A stretch of DNA of 64,000 bases from Mycobacterium sp. 1081908.1 (GTDB taxonomy: Bacteria > Actinomycetota > Actinomycetes > Mycobacteriales > Mycobacteriaceae): NCBI RefSeq assembly GCF_001673535.1, contig NZ_LZLY01000068.1, positions 62,001-126,000 on the forward strand, read 5' to 3'. Position 1 is the stretch's first letter; each line of letters starts with the position of its first letter. The translations under genes were made by a program, and so were the position numbers. This document shows positions 28,087 through 36,325 of this stretch, in pieces. A model generated the notes under the pieces. The model was not told the origin of the DNA, did no database searches, and saw only the letters and a list, made by a program, of their open reading frames with translations.

Positions 28087-28180
28087 GAGTGTGAATTGTG
28101 GGTTTTGTGTGTGAGCTCTTGGCGGACAACTCGCCGAAATCCCGCCACCAGCGCACGCTGAAAACCGCCACCGCACACTC
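28087..28180. repeat. Long imperfect palindrome between convergent genes
   Basis: The stretches 28087-28116 and 28151-28180 are imperfect reverse complements over about 30 positions, beginning with exact GAGTGTG/CACACTC ends and sharing a GTTTT/AAAAC block. A nested repeat TGGCGG (28120-28125) and CCGCCA (28142-28147) continues the fold. The whole 94-nt element fills the gap between the convergent alcohol dehydrogenase and SDR genes, so it may be a bidirectional terminator or a small palindromic repeat. Confidence 0.65.
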
Positions 28181-28198
28181 AGAGTCTCGACGCCACTC

Positions 28199-28930
28199 CT
28201 AGTCCGTGCGGCCCATCACCCGCTGCATCTGACCGTACGCGTCGATCGGGCTGTGCAACGCCAGGCCACCGTCGGCGTGCACGACTTGACCTGTCACCCA
28301 AGGCAATTCCAGCACGCCCACGATCGCGCCGGCCACATCGGTGGCCTCGCCGAGGCGGCCGAACGCCGTCCGCTCTGACAGGCCTTCCACCCAGCCCGGG
28401 AGTTGTTCCGGTCTCGCCAGCATCGGTGTCCGGGTGACACCCGGCCCCACGGCGTTCACGCGGATGCCGTGCCCACCCCATTCCACGGCGGCGACCTTCA
28501 CCAGCATGTCTACGCCCGCCTTGGACACGCAATATGCGCCCATGTCGCGATCGGCCAGGGTGCCGCTGATGCTCGAGACCGCGACGATGGAGCCACCCAC
28601 GCCCGCGTCGATCATCGCCCGTGCCGCGGCGCGGATGGTAAGCCAGGTGCCGGTGAGGTTGACGGCCAGCACCCGTCCCCATTCCGCGGGCTGCTGTTCG
28701 AGCAGCATGCCCGACGCTCCGACGCCGGCGCACGTCACGATTCGGGTGGGCACACCGTGGTCGCGCACGGTTTGTTCCATCGCCGCCGACACCGCGTCGG
28801 GATCGCTGACGTCGCAGGCGATGTCGCCGCCCGACAGATCCCACACCACGACGGCGTGACCCGCCTCGCGCAGCCGTGCGGCGACCTCACGCCCGATCCC
28901 CGACGCGCCGCCGGTCACCAGCGCCGTCAT
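28199..28930 (-). CDS. Short-chain dehydrogenase/reductase
   Basis: A 243-aa classical SDR. TGGASGIG binds the cofactor, SSIS contains the catalytic Ser, and YCVSK is Tyr-x3-Lys; VTCAGVG replaces the NNAG motif. VVHADGGLALH near the C terminus is usual for the family. ATG 28930 overlaps the upstream VOC gene stop as ATGA, so the two form an operon. The substrate is probably an alcohol or ketone of the local pathway. Confidence 0.9.
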   Translation of the reverse strand: MTALVTGGASGIGREVAARLREAGHAVVVWDLSGGDIACDVSDPDAVSAAMEQTVRDHGVPTRIVTCAGVGASGMLLEQQPAEWGRVLAVNLTGTWLTIRAAARAMIDAGVGGSIVAVSSISGTLADRDMGAYCVSKAGVDMLVKVAAVEWGGHGIRVNAVGPGVTRTPMLARPEQLPGWVEGLSERTAFGRLGEATDVAGAIVGVLELPWVTGQVVHADGGLALHSPIDAYGQMQRVMGRTD

Positions 28931-29367
28931 TGCGGGGGGCCGATCAGCTCGACGAGCACCCCGTCGGGCGCCGTGATCACCGCCATCGGGACCGTCTTGC
29001 CGCCCGGGGCAGGCACGCGGATGCGTCGGACGCCGTCGGCGAAACCCAACGCCGCCAACCTCGTCAGCGTCTCGTCGACCTCGCGCTGCAGGGAGAGCAG
29101 GAAGAAGCCGTGCCGCGGTGGGCCCGGCGCGACGTCGGCGCCCTCCGCGCACTCGAAGACGACCAGTTCGACGATCCCGGTGTCGGGGGCCTGCGGGTCA
29201 CCGAGGAATATCGAGCGCAGGCGATCGGTCTTGGTGCCGAAGAGTTCCGGCCAGTCCCCGGTGAAGGTGTGGTCGAACAGTTCGGCGAATCCCAGGCCGT
29301 CGCGCCAGAACTTGGTCGAGCGTTCGACGTCGGCCGTGCAGATCGCGGCGTGGTGGATACCCGGCAT
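28927..29367 (-). CDS. VOC-superfamily (glyoxalase/dioxygenase fold) protein
   Basis: A 146-aa protein with two beta-alpha-beta-beta-beta units: IHHAAICTADVERSTKFWRD at the start and VPMAVITAPDGVLVELIGPP at the end, the latter carrying a Glu in the usual metal-ligand position; His5 or His6 is the first candidate ligand. The fold covers glyoxalases, epimerases and ring-cleaving dioxygenases. It is co-transcribed with the SDR downstream through a 4-nt overlap. Confidence 0.82.
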   Translation of the reverse strand: MPGIHHAAICTADVERSTKFWRDGLGFAELFDHTFTGDWPELFGTKTDRLRSIFLGDPQAPDTGIVELVVFECAEGADVAPGPPRHGFFLLSLQREVDETLTRLAALGFADGVRRIRVPAPGGKTVPMAVITAPDGVLVELIGPPQ

Positions 29368-29474
29368 CCACCCACACTAGGCGTCGCCGCACGTCAAATG
29401 CGACGGGTCTGCTGGGCCCGCCGGGCCGATCATTCGACGCGAATTCCCGGCCCGGCGTCATCACCAGGGCGGTG

Positions 29475-30023
29475 TCAGGCCTGCTTGACCGCCTCGATCT
29501 CGAGTGTGACGGTGACCTTGTCGCCGACGACCGCGCCCCCGGTTTCCAGCGGCAGGTCGAGGTCAATGCCAAAGTCCTTGCGGTTCAACACGACCGACGC
29601 CTCGAAGCCGGCGACTTCCCCCTGGCCCATGCCCGGATTGACACCGTAGAAATCGAGGTCCAAAGTGACCGGTTTGGTAACGCCCTTGATGGTGAGGTCG
29701 CCGCGGAGCGCGTAGCTTTCGCCGTTCGGCTCCACCGAGCTGGAAGTAAAGGTCGCGACCGGGTGCTTGTCGACGTCGAAGAAGTCGGACGACTTGAGGT
29801 GGGCGTCGCGTTGGCCGTTGCCGGTGTTGACGGAATCCACCGCGATCTCGGCGTGGACTGACGGAGTGCCGTCGTCGGCGATGACGATCGCGCCGCTGAA
29901 GTCGTCGAAGCTGCCCCGTACCTTGCTGACCATCAAATGACGTACCCAGAAGTTGATTGACGAGTGCACCGGGTCGATCGCCCACGTGCCGGTAGTGACC
30001 TGAGTCGTTGCGGTTGCTGTCAT
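29475..30023 (-). CDS. YceI-family lipid-binding protein
   Basis: A 182-aa lipocalin-like beta-barrel protein. The hallmark segments are TWAIDPVHSSINFWVRHLMVSKVRG near the N terminus (recorded here as positions 13-37), DAHLKSSDFFDVDKHP and LTIKGVTKPVTL. Family members bind isoprenoids or other hydrophobic molecules. There is no signal peptide, so it is probably cytoplasmic. AGGAAAG precedes ATG 30023. A DosR-like inverted repeat lies at 30082-30095, about 60 bp upstream. Confidence 0.9.
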   Translation of the reverse strand: MTATATTQVTTGTWAIDPVHSSINFWVRHLMVSKVRGSFDDFSGAIVIADDGTPSVHAEIAVDSVNTGNGQRDAHLKSSDFFDVDKHPVATFTSSSVEPNGESYALRGDLTIKGVTKPVTLDLDFYGVNPGMGQGEVAGFEASVVLNRKDFGIDLDLPLETGGAVVGDKVTVTLEIEAVKQA

Positions 30024-30081
30024 GGTGTCCGTCTTTCCTGTTCGGGGCGACGGCCTGCCCGACGCCCTTCGCAGGGCTAAG

Positions 30082-30095
30082 CGGACTGTAGTCCG
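30082..30095. promoter_or_regulatory. Inverted repeat resembling a degenerate DosR box
   Basis: CGGACT (30082-30087) and AGTCCG (30090-30095) are perfect 6-bp arms around GT. The core GGACT-N2-AGTCC agrees with the centre of the DosR consensus GGGACT-N2-AGTCCC but lacks the flanking matches. It lies upstream of YceI and downstream of the DUF1876 gene, whose family includes hypoxia-linked proteins. Confidence 0.35.
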
Positions 30096-30122
30096 AATTT
30101 ATTCCCGGCGGCTCGGCGGCGC

Positions 30123-30332
30123 TCAGTTGGTGGCGCGGGCCAGGGCGGTAACCCGGTCCGCCAGGTCCGACAGCGCGCGAGCGGTCGCCAGCTCGTGGCG
30201 GGCTTCACGCGCCAAACAGTCGGCCGGATGGCGATAGGCCACGCCAACCCCGGCCAAATGCGAACCACCCCATTCCAACTCGACCTTCGCGCACGTCCTT
30301 CCGTGGCGCTCGTCGATAGCTAGCGTGATCAT
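30123..30332 (-). CDS. DUF1876 family small protein (Rv2632c/Rv1738-like)
   Basis: A 69-aa protein matching the DUF1876 pattern: IDERHGRTCAKVELEW, GVGVAYRHPAD and ELATARALSDLADRV. Family members, including Rv1738 and Rv2632c, are about 90 aa, dimerise and have been linked to slowed growth or hypoxia. This copy lacks roughly the first ten residues if ATG 30332 is right. The frame is open further upstream but that sequence does not look coding. A perfect palindrome GGTACATGTACC lies 33 bp upstream. Confidence 0.72.
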   Translation of the reverse strand: MITLAIDERHGRTCAKVELEWGGSHLAGVGVAYRHPADCLAREARHELATARALSDLADRVTALARATN

Positions 30333-30364
30333 CGGGTGCGTAGCAGAATTCGGGCGACCGGCGT

Positions 30365-30376
30365 GGTACATGTACC
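30365..30376. promoter_or_regulatory. Perfect 12-bp palindrome upstream of DUF1876 gene
   Basis: GGTACATGTACC is exactly self-complementary and begins 33 bp upstream of the likely DUF1876 start. It could be an operator for this small stress-type gene. No regulator is assigned. Confidence 0.35.
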
Positions 30377-30526
30377 GATCATGCTGCGGGACACAGCCAC
30401 TTTCGCGCCCATCGCCCGGCGCGCCGCACACTGATGACTTTGGTCCCACCGGTGACTGCCAATGGCACTTCGCGGCGCCTAGGCGATCTCGACCGTCGCG
30501 CTGGCGTGACGCTCGTCGGCTGCCAC

Positions 30527-31354
30527 CTAGGCGATCTTGGCCAGCGTGCGATCCCACAGCTCGCGGGCGAGGTCGGCGTCATAGGCGGCGCGGTTGGCCT
30601 TTGCCAGTTTGCCCTTGGCGTAGTACTCGCCGGACATCCAATCGACTCCAGGTGTGCTCGACGCCAGCCAAACCAACTGGTCGGCCGCCTCGTCGGCGGT
30701 CGCGGTGAACCGGACCATCAACGGCACGCGGTACTTCATGAAGACGAGGAACCGTGATCCCGATGCCTCGCCGAAGTTGGAGTTGACATATCCCGGGTGA
30801 AACGTCGCGGACGACAGGCCCGACCCGTGATATCGGCGGTGCAATTCCCTGGTGAACAACACGATCGCCAGCTTGGTGAGGGCATAGGCGGTGCTGGGCC
30901 GGCGGCGGGCCGTGTCCTCCAGGTCGGTAGCGGTCACGCGGCGAACCAGCTTGTGTGACGAGCTGGTCGTGCTGAGGACGGTGGCGCGGGACTCGACAAG
31001 CACCTCCATCAACCGCGTGGTGAGCAGGAACGGCGCCAGGTAGTTGACCTGGAAGGTCACCTCGTGACCGTCTCCGGTGGTATGGGCATTGGTGAACATG
31101 CCGCCGGCGTTGTTGGCCAGCACGTCGATGCGCGGGTATGCGGCACGAATCTTGTCGGCCAGTTCCCGCACCTGGGACAGGTCGGCGAAGTCGGCCACGA
31201 AGTAGTCCGCGCCCAGCTCGGCGGCAACGGCCGCGGTCTTGCTCTGCGATCGGCCGACCAGGGCAACGTTCGCGCCGCTCCGATGCAACCGGCGGGCCGC
31301 CGCGGCGCCGATGCCGTCGCTGGCGCCGGTGATCACGATCGTCCTACGTGTCAT
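30527..31354 (-). CDS. Short-chain dehydrogenase/reductase (retinol-dehydrogenase type)
   Basis: A 275-aa SDR with TGASDGIG, NNAGG, STTSSSHK and YALTK in the usual order. The N-terminal region and the WMSGEYYAKGK tail resemble the WWOX/retinol dehydrogenase branch, which acts on lipophilic alcohols. It is the third gene of an operon with the LLM protein and P450 (33627 down to 30527), 18 nt after the P450 stop, so it may oxidise the P450 product. A perfect inverted repeat occupies the gap before it. Confidence 0.9.
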   Translation of the reverse strand: MTRRTIVITGASDGIGAAAARRLHRSGANVALVGRSQSKTAAVAAELGADYFVADFADLSQVRELADKIRAAYPRIDVLANNAGGMFTNAHTTGDGHEVTFQVNYLAPFLLTTRLMEVLVESRATVLSTTSSSHKLVRRVTATDLEDTARRRPSTAYALTKLAIVLFTRELHRRYHGSGLSSATFHPGYVNSNFGEASGSRFLVFMKYRVPLMVRFTATADEAADQLVWLASSTPGVDWMSGEYYAKGKLAKANRAAYDADLARELWDRTLAKIA

Positions 31355-31373
31355 TGCCTAAAGGCTAGGCAAT
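31353..31373. promoter_or_regulatory. Intercistronic perfect inverted repeat (P450 / SDR)
   Basis: ATTGCCTA (31353-31360) and TAGGCAAT (31366-31373) are perfect 8-bp arms around AAGGC. The element runs from the first bases of the SDR start codon to the last base of the P450 stop codon. In RNA it would form a hairpin at the ribosome binding region; it could equally be an operator. Confidence 0.5.
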
Positions 31374-32608
31374 CAGGTCAACGAGTAGCGCACCGGTAGG
31401 TGCTTGAGCCCCCCGACGAAGGTGGTGGCGGTCAATTCCGGATCGCCGGTCAGCTCAATGGATTTCAGGCGGGGCAGCAGTTCGGAGAAGAAGCTGTTGA
31501 CCTCCATGCGGGCCAGCGCCGCGCCCATACAGAAGTGCACGCCGTAGCCGAACGCCAGATGCTTGTTGGGGTCGCGCCCGACGTCGAAGCGGAACGGGTC
31601 GTCGAAGACGTCCTCGTCGCGATTGGCCGATACGTAGGACAGCAGGAGGGAATCTCCGGCGGCGATCGGTACTCCGCGCACGGTCGTGTCGCTGGCGGCG
31701 GTGCGCATGAACTCTTTGACCGGGGTGACCCAGCGGATCATCTCGTCCGTGGCCAACGGCATCAAGTCGAGGTTGTCGCGCAGGCGCTCCCGTTGGTCGG
31801 GATTCTCGATGAGCGCCTGCATGCCGCCCGAGATGGTCGCGCTGGTGGTGTCGTGACCCGCGGTGGCGACGATCAGGTAGTACGACACGGTGTCGACGTC
31901 CGACAGCGGTTCGCCGTCGACGCGGGCGTTGGCGATCGCGGACGAGAGGTCCTCGGTCGGGTGTTCGCGGCGTGATGCGGTCACCCGGTTGAAGTACTCG
32001 AACATGTCGAACAGCGCGGGCAGCTGGTCCTCGTTCGTGGTGCCGCGTTTGAATTCCGAGTCCTCGCTTCCGAACAGCTCCTGGGTCAGCTTGAGCATGC
32101 GGGGAAAGTCGGCCTCCGGCAGCCCCAGCAGCGACATGATGACGTAGAGCGGGTAATTGACCGCGACGTGCTGAACGAAGTCGCATTCGGGGCTTGCGGC
32201 CATCATCTTGTCGACATAGATCTTGGCCAGCTCGTCGACTCGAACCTTCAACGCCCGCATGGCTTTTGGCCGAAACCAGTCGGAACCGATCGCACGCACC
32301 ACCCGGTGCTGCGGATCGTCGAGGTGGATCAGCGTGCGTACGCCGGCGGCGATTGCCTGCTCGTCGCCCTCCAGCGTGGTCAGCACGGGGCGCGGCCAGT
32401 TGGTGAACAGCGTGTTCTCGCGTTCGATGTCCATGATGTCGGCGTGTTTGGTGATCGCCCAGAACGGCTTGTAGTTCGGCACGTCGACCCACGACACCGG
32501 GGCGTTCGCCCGCAGGTGGGTCAGCGCCGCGTGCAGCCGCGGCTCGTCGGTGTAGGCCAATGGATCCGTCAACAGCTTGGCGGCGTCATCCATCGTCGGC
32601 GTGCTCAC
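31373..32608 (-). CDS. Cytochrome P450
   Basis: A 411-aa P450. AGHDTTSATISGG (about residue 249) is the I-helix with the usual Asp-Thr, DEMIRW contains ExxR, and FGYGVHFCMGAALARME is the haem loop with Cys near residue 360. It differs clearly from the other three P450s in the window. GTG 32608 overlaps the LLM stop as GTGA, with GGAG about 9 nt upstream; the long upstream open frame is a shadow of the LLM gene. The operon order LLM, P450, SDR suggests consecutive oxidations. Confidence 0.93.
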   Translation of the reverse strand: MSTPTMDDAAKLLTDPLAYTDEPRLHAALTHLRANAPVSWVDVPNYKPFWAITKHADIMDIERENTLFTNWPRPVLTTLEGDEQAIAAGVRTLIHLDDPQHRVVRAIGSDWFRPKAMRALKVRVDELAKIYVDKMMAASPECDFVQHVAVNYPLYVIMSLLGLPEADFPRMLKLTQELFGSEDSEFKRGTTNEDQLPALFDMFEYFNRVTASRREHPTEDLSSAIANARVDGEPLSDVDTVSYYLIVATAGHDTTSATISGGMQALIENPDQRERLRDNLDLMPLATDEMIRWVTPVKEFMRTAASDTTVRGVPIAAGDSLLLSYVSANRDEDVFDDPFRFDVGRDPNKHLAFGYGVHFCMGAALARMEVNSFFSELLPRLKSIELTGDPELTATTFVGGLKHLPVRYSLT

Positions 32609-33627
32609 TGGCGAAACTCCTTCATTGCGGTGCAAACACAGTTTTGCGAGGCGGTCATGAAAATGGGCAGGACGCGATCGACCACGTCCGCACAGCGGCT
32701 TTTCAGGGCAGCACCGACTTCGTCGACCGGGCCGACGACGGCGAAGGTCGCCAACATTTCGTCGTCGATCAACGACCCCATGGCGTCCCACTCCCCCTGC
32801 TTGGACAGCCGGTTCAACTCCTCGTGCAAGTCGCCCCAGCCGTGCAGCTCCAGCACCTTGCGATAGGCCGGCGTCGATCCGTAGAACGCGATCTGCTTGC
32901 GCACGGCGGCCGTGGCCGTCTGCAGCTCGGCGTCGGTCTCGCCGGTGGCCACCAGCACTTCGGCCGACAGCTCGACCTCCTTGCGGTCGCGGCCCGCTCG
33001 CTGCAGGCCGCGCAGCAGCGCCGGGGTGGTGACGTCGGTGATGTACCGCTTCGACACCATCGGGTGCCCCAGGTGGCCGTCCGCGACCTCGCCGCACACC
33101 TCCGTCATCGCTTCGCCGACCGCGGCGAGGAACACCTTCGGCGGCGGGTAGGGCTGCGGCTCGGGCGTGAACATTGGGGTCATGATCTTGTGGGTGTAGA
33201 AGTCGCCCTCGAAACCGAGCTTGGTGCCGTCACGCCACGCGGCCCAGATCGCGTGCAACGCCGAGACGAATTCCCGCATCCGACGCGCCGGATGGCTCCA
33301 CGGCATGCTGAACCGCTTCTCGATGTGGGGCTGGATCTGGGTGCCCAGACCGAGGATGAACCGGCCCCGCGAGTAGGCCTGCAGGTCCCAGCCGATGTTC
33401 GCGACGATCATCGGATTACGGGCGAACGCCACGGCGATGTTGGTGCCGACTTCGAGCCGCGAGGTGTGTTCGGCGGCCAGCAGCAGCGGCAGAAAAGGGT
33501 CGTGACTGGTTTCGGCGGTCCATCCCCCGTCGTACCCCTGCTCTTCCAGCGCCCGCGCGACCTCGGCGGCCCGGGCCAGCTGATTGGGGATGCCCCCATC
33601 GATCTTGAGGCGAGGGCCGTCAGCCAT
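32605..33627 (-). CDS. LLM-class (F420-dependent type) oxidoreductase
   Basis: A 340-aa luciferase-like TIM-barrel protein. KIDGGIPNQLARAAEVARAL, RLEVGTNIAVAFARNPMIVA and GRFILGLGTQIQPHIEKRF are hallmarks of the TIGR03617-like mycobacterial branch. It likely uses reduced F420 for a hydride transfer. It is first in an operon with a P450 and an SDR and is divergent from the carboxyltransferase at 33713. A 19-bp inverted repeat begins 12 bp upstream of ATG 33627. Confidence 0.9.
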   Translation of the reverse strand: MADGPRLKIDGGIPNQLARAAEVARALEEQGYDGGWTAETSHDPFLPLLLAAEHTSRLEVGTNIAVAFARNPMIVANIGWDLQAYSRGRFILGLGTQIQPHIEKRFSMPWSHPARRMREFVSALHAIWAAWRDGTKLGFEGDFYTHKIMTPMFTPEPQPYPPPKVFLAAVGEAMTEVCGEVADGHLGHPMVSKRYITDVTTPALLRGLQRAGRDRKEVELSAEVLVATGETDAELQTATAAVRKQIAFYGSTPAYRKVLELHGWGDLHEELNRLSKQGEWDAMGSLIDDEMLATFAVVGPVDEVGAALKSRCADVVDRVLPIFMTASQNCVCTAMKEFRQ

Positions 33628-33638
33628 GCGGGTAACTT

Positions 33639-33657
33639 TACAGTAAGCAATCCAGTA
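33639..33657. promoter_or_regulatory. 19-bp inverted repeat of the TACTGT-N7-ACNGTA family (LLM / carboxyltransferase)
   Basis: TACAGTAAGCAATCCAGTA has outer arms TACxG and CxGTA and the same 19-bp spacing as the 47778 palindrome; read on the minus strand, 14 of 19 bases match that site. It lies between divergent genes, 12 bp upstream of the LLM start. It overlaps possible -10 elements on both strands. Confidence 0.5.
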
Positions 33658-33712
33658 TGTGACCCTGCACGTCTAGGCCCGCGCGAGATCTTCCATGAGG
33701 TAGGACATAGGC

Positions 33713-35209
33713 ATGACAAAACCCCCGGATTGGCAGGAGACGCTCGAGGACCTCGACCGTCGCCGGCAGCGCGCGTGGGGCATGGGTGGGCCCGAACGCC
33801 TCGACAAGCACCGCGGCAAGGGCAAGCTCGACGCCCGCGCGCGCATCGAACGGCTCGTCGACCCGGGGACGTTCCGCGAAATCGGCACGCTGGTCGGCGG
33901 CGAGATCGCCGCCGACGGGCTGGTCGTCGGCTCAGGTTCGATCAACGGTTCGCCGGTGATGTTGGGCTCGGAGGACTTCACCACCATGGCCGGCAGCATT
34001 GGACCCGGCGGCAACGCGAAGCGCTACCGCATCGCCGAACTGGCGCTGCGCGACAAGATTCCACTGGTGATGCTGCTCGAAGGCGCCGGGTTCCGGCCGG
34101 GCGGTGGACATTACGGTCGCACCCCCACCGACCTGCTGTCCCAGGCGCAGTGCTCGGGCCGGGTGCCGACCGTCGCCGCCGTATTGGGCCCCTCGGCCGG
34201 GCACGGCGCTCTGGTCGCCCCGGTCTGTGACTTCCGGATCATGAGCACGCAGGGCGCGATCTTCACCGCGGGGCCGCCGGTCGTCAAAGAGTCGACCGGA
34301 GAAGAGATCTCGAAGGAGGACCTCGGCGGGCCCGTGACCGCCCTGCCGAGCGGGGTGATCCACAACGTCGCCGAAGACGACGAGGCCGTGATCGCCGACA
34401 TCCGGCGGTACCTGTCGTATTTCCCGTCCAGCGCGTGGTCGTACCCGGCGCCGCTGGCGCCCGACGAGGACAGCGAGCCGCGTGCGACGCCCGAGCTGCT
34501 CGACATCGTCTCCCGCGACAACCGCCGCGTCTACGACATGCGCGCCGTGCTCGATGTGGTCTTCGACCGGCCCGACTGGTTCGAGGTCCAGCCCCGGTAC
34601 GGCAAGGCGATCATCTGCGCGCTGGCCCACCTCGGCGGCCATCCGGTCGCGGTGGTCGCGAATCAGCCCAACGTGCTCGCGGGCTCCATCGACGCCGCCG
34701 CCGCGGACAAGGCGGCGCATTTCATCCTGGTGGCCGACTCGTTCCACCTGCCCATCGTGTTCCTGGCCGACAACCCCGGCATGTTGCCCGGCAGCCGGTC
34801 CGAGCGCAGCGGCGTGCTGCGCGCCGGCGCGCGGATGTTCGCCGCGCAGACCGCGGCCACCACGATCAAGCTGCACGTCACGCTGCGCAAGGCATACGGA
34901 TTCGGCTCAATGGTGATGTCGCTGCTGGGTTTCGATCACCAGAGCGCGACCTTCGCCTACCCGGGCGCGACCATGGGCGCCATGAGCGCCGCGGCGCTGG
35001 GCCGGGCAACACATGCCGGTGAGGACACCACCGCGAAGCTGCGCGACGCCGAGTTGCAGGCGTCGTATCGCTCGGCCGAACATCTGGGGTTCGACGAGCT
35101 CATTGATCCCCGCGAAACCCGCGACGCCCTACTGGGTTCGCTGCTTCGTGGACTGTCCAGCCGCCAGGCCGCCGCAGAGCCGGTCAGCCGGACCGTCATC
35201 CTGCCTTGA
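33713..35209 (+). CDS. Acyl-CoA carboxylase carboxyltransferase (beta) subunit
   Basis: A 498-aa AccD/PccB-type protein with two crotonase-like domains. RIERLVDPGTFREIG and SEDFTTMAGSIGPGGNAKRYR open the first; FHLPIVFLADNPGMLPGSRSE and YGFGSMVMSLLGFD occur in the second. It would transfer a carboxyl group from biotin to an acyl-CoA. No biotin carboxylase or biotin carrier gene is nearby, so it must borrow one encoded elsewhere or have lost the requirement. GAGG lies upstream of ATG 33713. Confidence 0.9.
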   Translation: MTKPPDWQETLEDLDRRRQRAWGMGGPERLDKHRGKGKLDARARIERLVDPGTFREIGTLVGGEIAADGLVVGSGSINGSPVMLGSEDFTTMAGSIGPGGNAKRYRIAELALRDKIPLVMLLEGAGFRPGGGHYGRTPTDLLSQAQCSGRVPTVAAVLGPSAGHGALVAPVCDFRIMSTQGAIFTAGPPVVKESTGEEISKEDLGGPVTALPSGVIHNVAEDDEAVIADIRRYLSYFPSSAWSYPAPLAPDEDSEPRATPELLDIVSRDNRRVYDMRAVLDVVFDRPDWFEVQPRYGKAIICALAHLGGHPVAVVANQPNVLAGSIDAAAADKAAHFILVADSFHLPIVFLADNPGMLPGSRSERSGVLRAGARMFAAQTAATTIKLHVTLRKAYGFGSMVMSLLGFDHQSATFAYPGATMGAMSAAALGRATHAGEDTTAKLRDAELQASYRSAEHLGFDELIDPRETRDALLGSLLRGLSSRQAAAEPVSRTVILP

Positions 35210-35218
35210 GTTCCCTTG

Positions 35219-35280
35219 CGCGAGTGGGCGTGTCTGTACGGCGACACGCCGCAACGGGCGTACAACTGCGCACGCTCGCG
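35219..35280. terminator. Hairpin between convergent genes, possible bidirectional terminator
   Basis: An outer imperfect stem (CGCGAGTGGGCG at 35219-35230 with CGCACGCTCGCG at 35269-35280) encloses an alternative stem of GGCGTGTC (35227-35234) and GACACGCC (35243-35250). The element exactly fills the gap between convergent genes. Its termini resemble those of 1681-1738 and 28087-28180. Confidence 0.55.
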
Positions 35281-35281
35281 G

Positions 35282-36325
35282 CTAGTTGGTCGCCCGATAC
35301 GCGGTGACGACGGGCTCGAGCTCGTCGGGCGTCGCGCCATGCATGATCACCGCGTCGGCGCCATAGTCGAACTCCTCGCGGATGCGGTCCACGCACCGCT
35401 GCGGCGAACCGGTCGCCGACGGTTCCAGCCATTCGTCGGGGATCAGCGTCGCGATGTGTTCGATCTGCTCGGGCGTGGCCTTGTGATCGATGCCGCCGGC
35501 GATCGACGTCACCACCGGGTCCTCCCGAAAGCGTTGCAGCACAGCGGGATCCCACTTGTTGGTCTGCACCAGCAGGTCGCCGTAGCCCTGCAGATAGGTG
35601 GCCAGGCGCGCCACGGTCTTCTTCAGCCGCAACGGTTCGGGAAGGTGGTCACCGACCGTGGCGAAGCACGACCACACCCGCACGCCATCAGGGTCGCGGC
35701 CCGCCTTCTCCGCGGCGGACTTGACCGTCGCCACGCAGCGCTGCAACGTCTCGGGCGTGAAGTAGGTGTGCAGGATGACGTCGTCGAAGACCCGGCCGCC
35801 GAGCGCGAGGGTGTTCGGCCCGAATGCCACCAGCGCCAGGCGAATGTCCTCGTTGAAGTCCGGGTCGAGAAACAGGATCGGGTATTTGCCCATCGGGCCG
35901 TCGTGGTTGAAGATCAGCTCGCCGTGCCACAGCCGGCGCATGACCTGGGCCCAGTCCTCCATCTGGGCGGTCGTCACGGCCGGGATGCCGAACGCCCCGT
36001 AGATCGCGGCGATCCCGCGCCCGATGCCCAGGGTGAATCGCCCGCCGGAGAGCCGATGCATGGTGGTCGCCCACGATCCGGTGATCAGCGGATGGCGGGT
36101 GTTGTGATTGGTTGCGGCGGTGGCGATTTGCATCCGGCTGGTCACCGCGCACGCGGCCCCGACGAGCGATGACGCCTCCTTGACGTTCCAGCGCTCGGAG
36201 ATGAACGCGGTGCCGAAGCCCAGCTCCTCGCCGCGGCGGGCCTCGTCCATCAGGGTCGCCGGCCCCTCGCCGCCGGCCCCGGCGAGCAGGTAGTACCCCA
36301 ATTCGTCAAGCGTGCGCTCGCTCAA
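35282..36325 (-). CDS. LLM-class (F420-dependent type) oxidoreductase
   Basis: A 347-aa luciferase-like protein. LGYYLLAGAGGEGPATLMDE, RRGEELGFGTAFISERWN and SGGRFTLGIGRGIAAIYGAFG identify the family, and TGSPQRCVDRIREEFDYGAD is a usual late motif. TTG 36325 is preferred because it overlaps the upstream stop as TTGA; ten more codons are open upstream inside the SnoaL-like gene. It is the last gene of the Baeyer-Villiger operon and may act on the ketone before or after ring opening. Confidence 0.88.
   Translation of the reverse strand: MSERTLDELGYYLLAGAGGEGPATLMDEARRGEELGFGTAFISERWNVKEASSLVGAACAVTSRMQIATAATNHNTRHPLITGSWATTMHRLSGGRFTLGIGRGIAAIYGAFGIPAVTTAQMEDWAQVMRRLWHGELIFNHDGPMGKYPILFLDPDFNEDIRLALVAFGPNTLALGGRVFDDVILHTYFTPETLQRCVATVKSAAEKAGRDPDGVRVWSCFATVGDHLPEPLRLKKTVARLATYLQGYGDLLVQTNKWDPAVLQRFREDPVVTSIAGGIDHKATPEQIEHIATLIPDEWLEPSATGSPQRCVDRIREEFDYGADAVIMHGATPDELEPVVTAYRATN

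Noticed and set aside
32560..34230. Very long open frame (556 codons) on the plus strand
   Set aside because: It is antisense to the LLM and P450 genes and runs out of frame through the carboxyltransferase; no recognisable domain.
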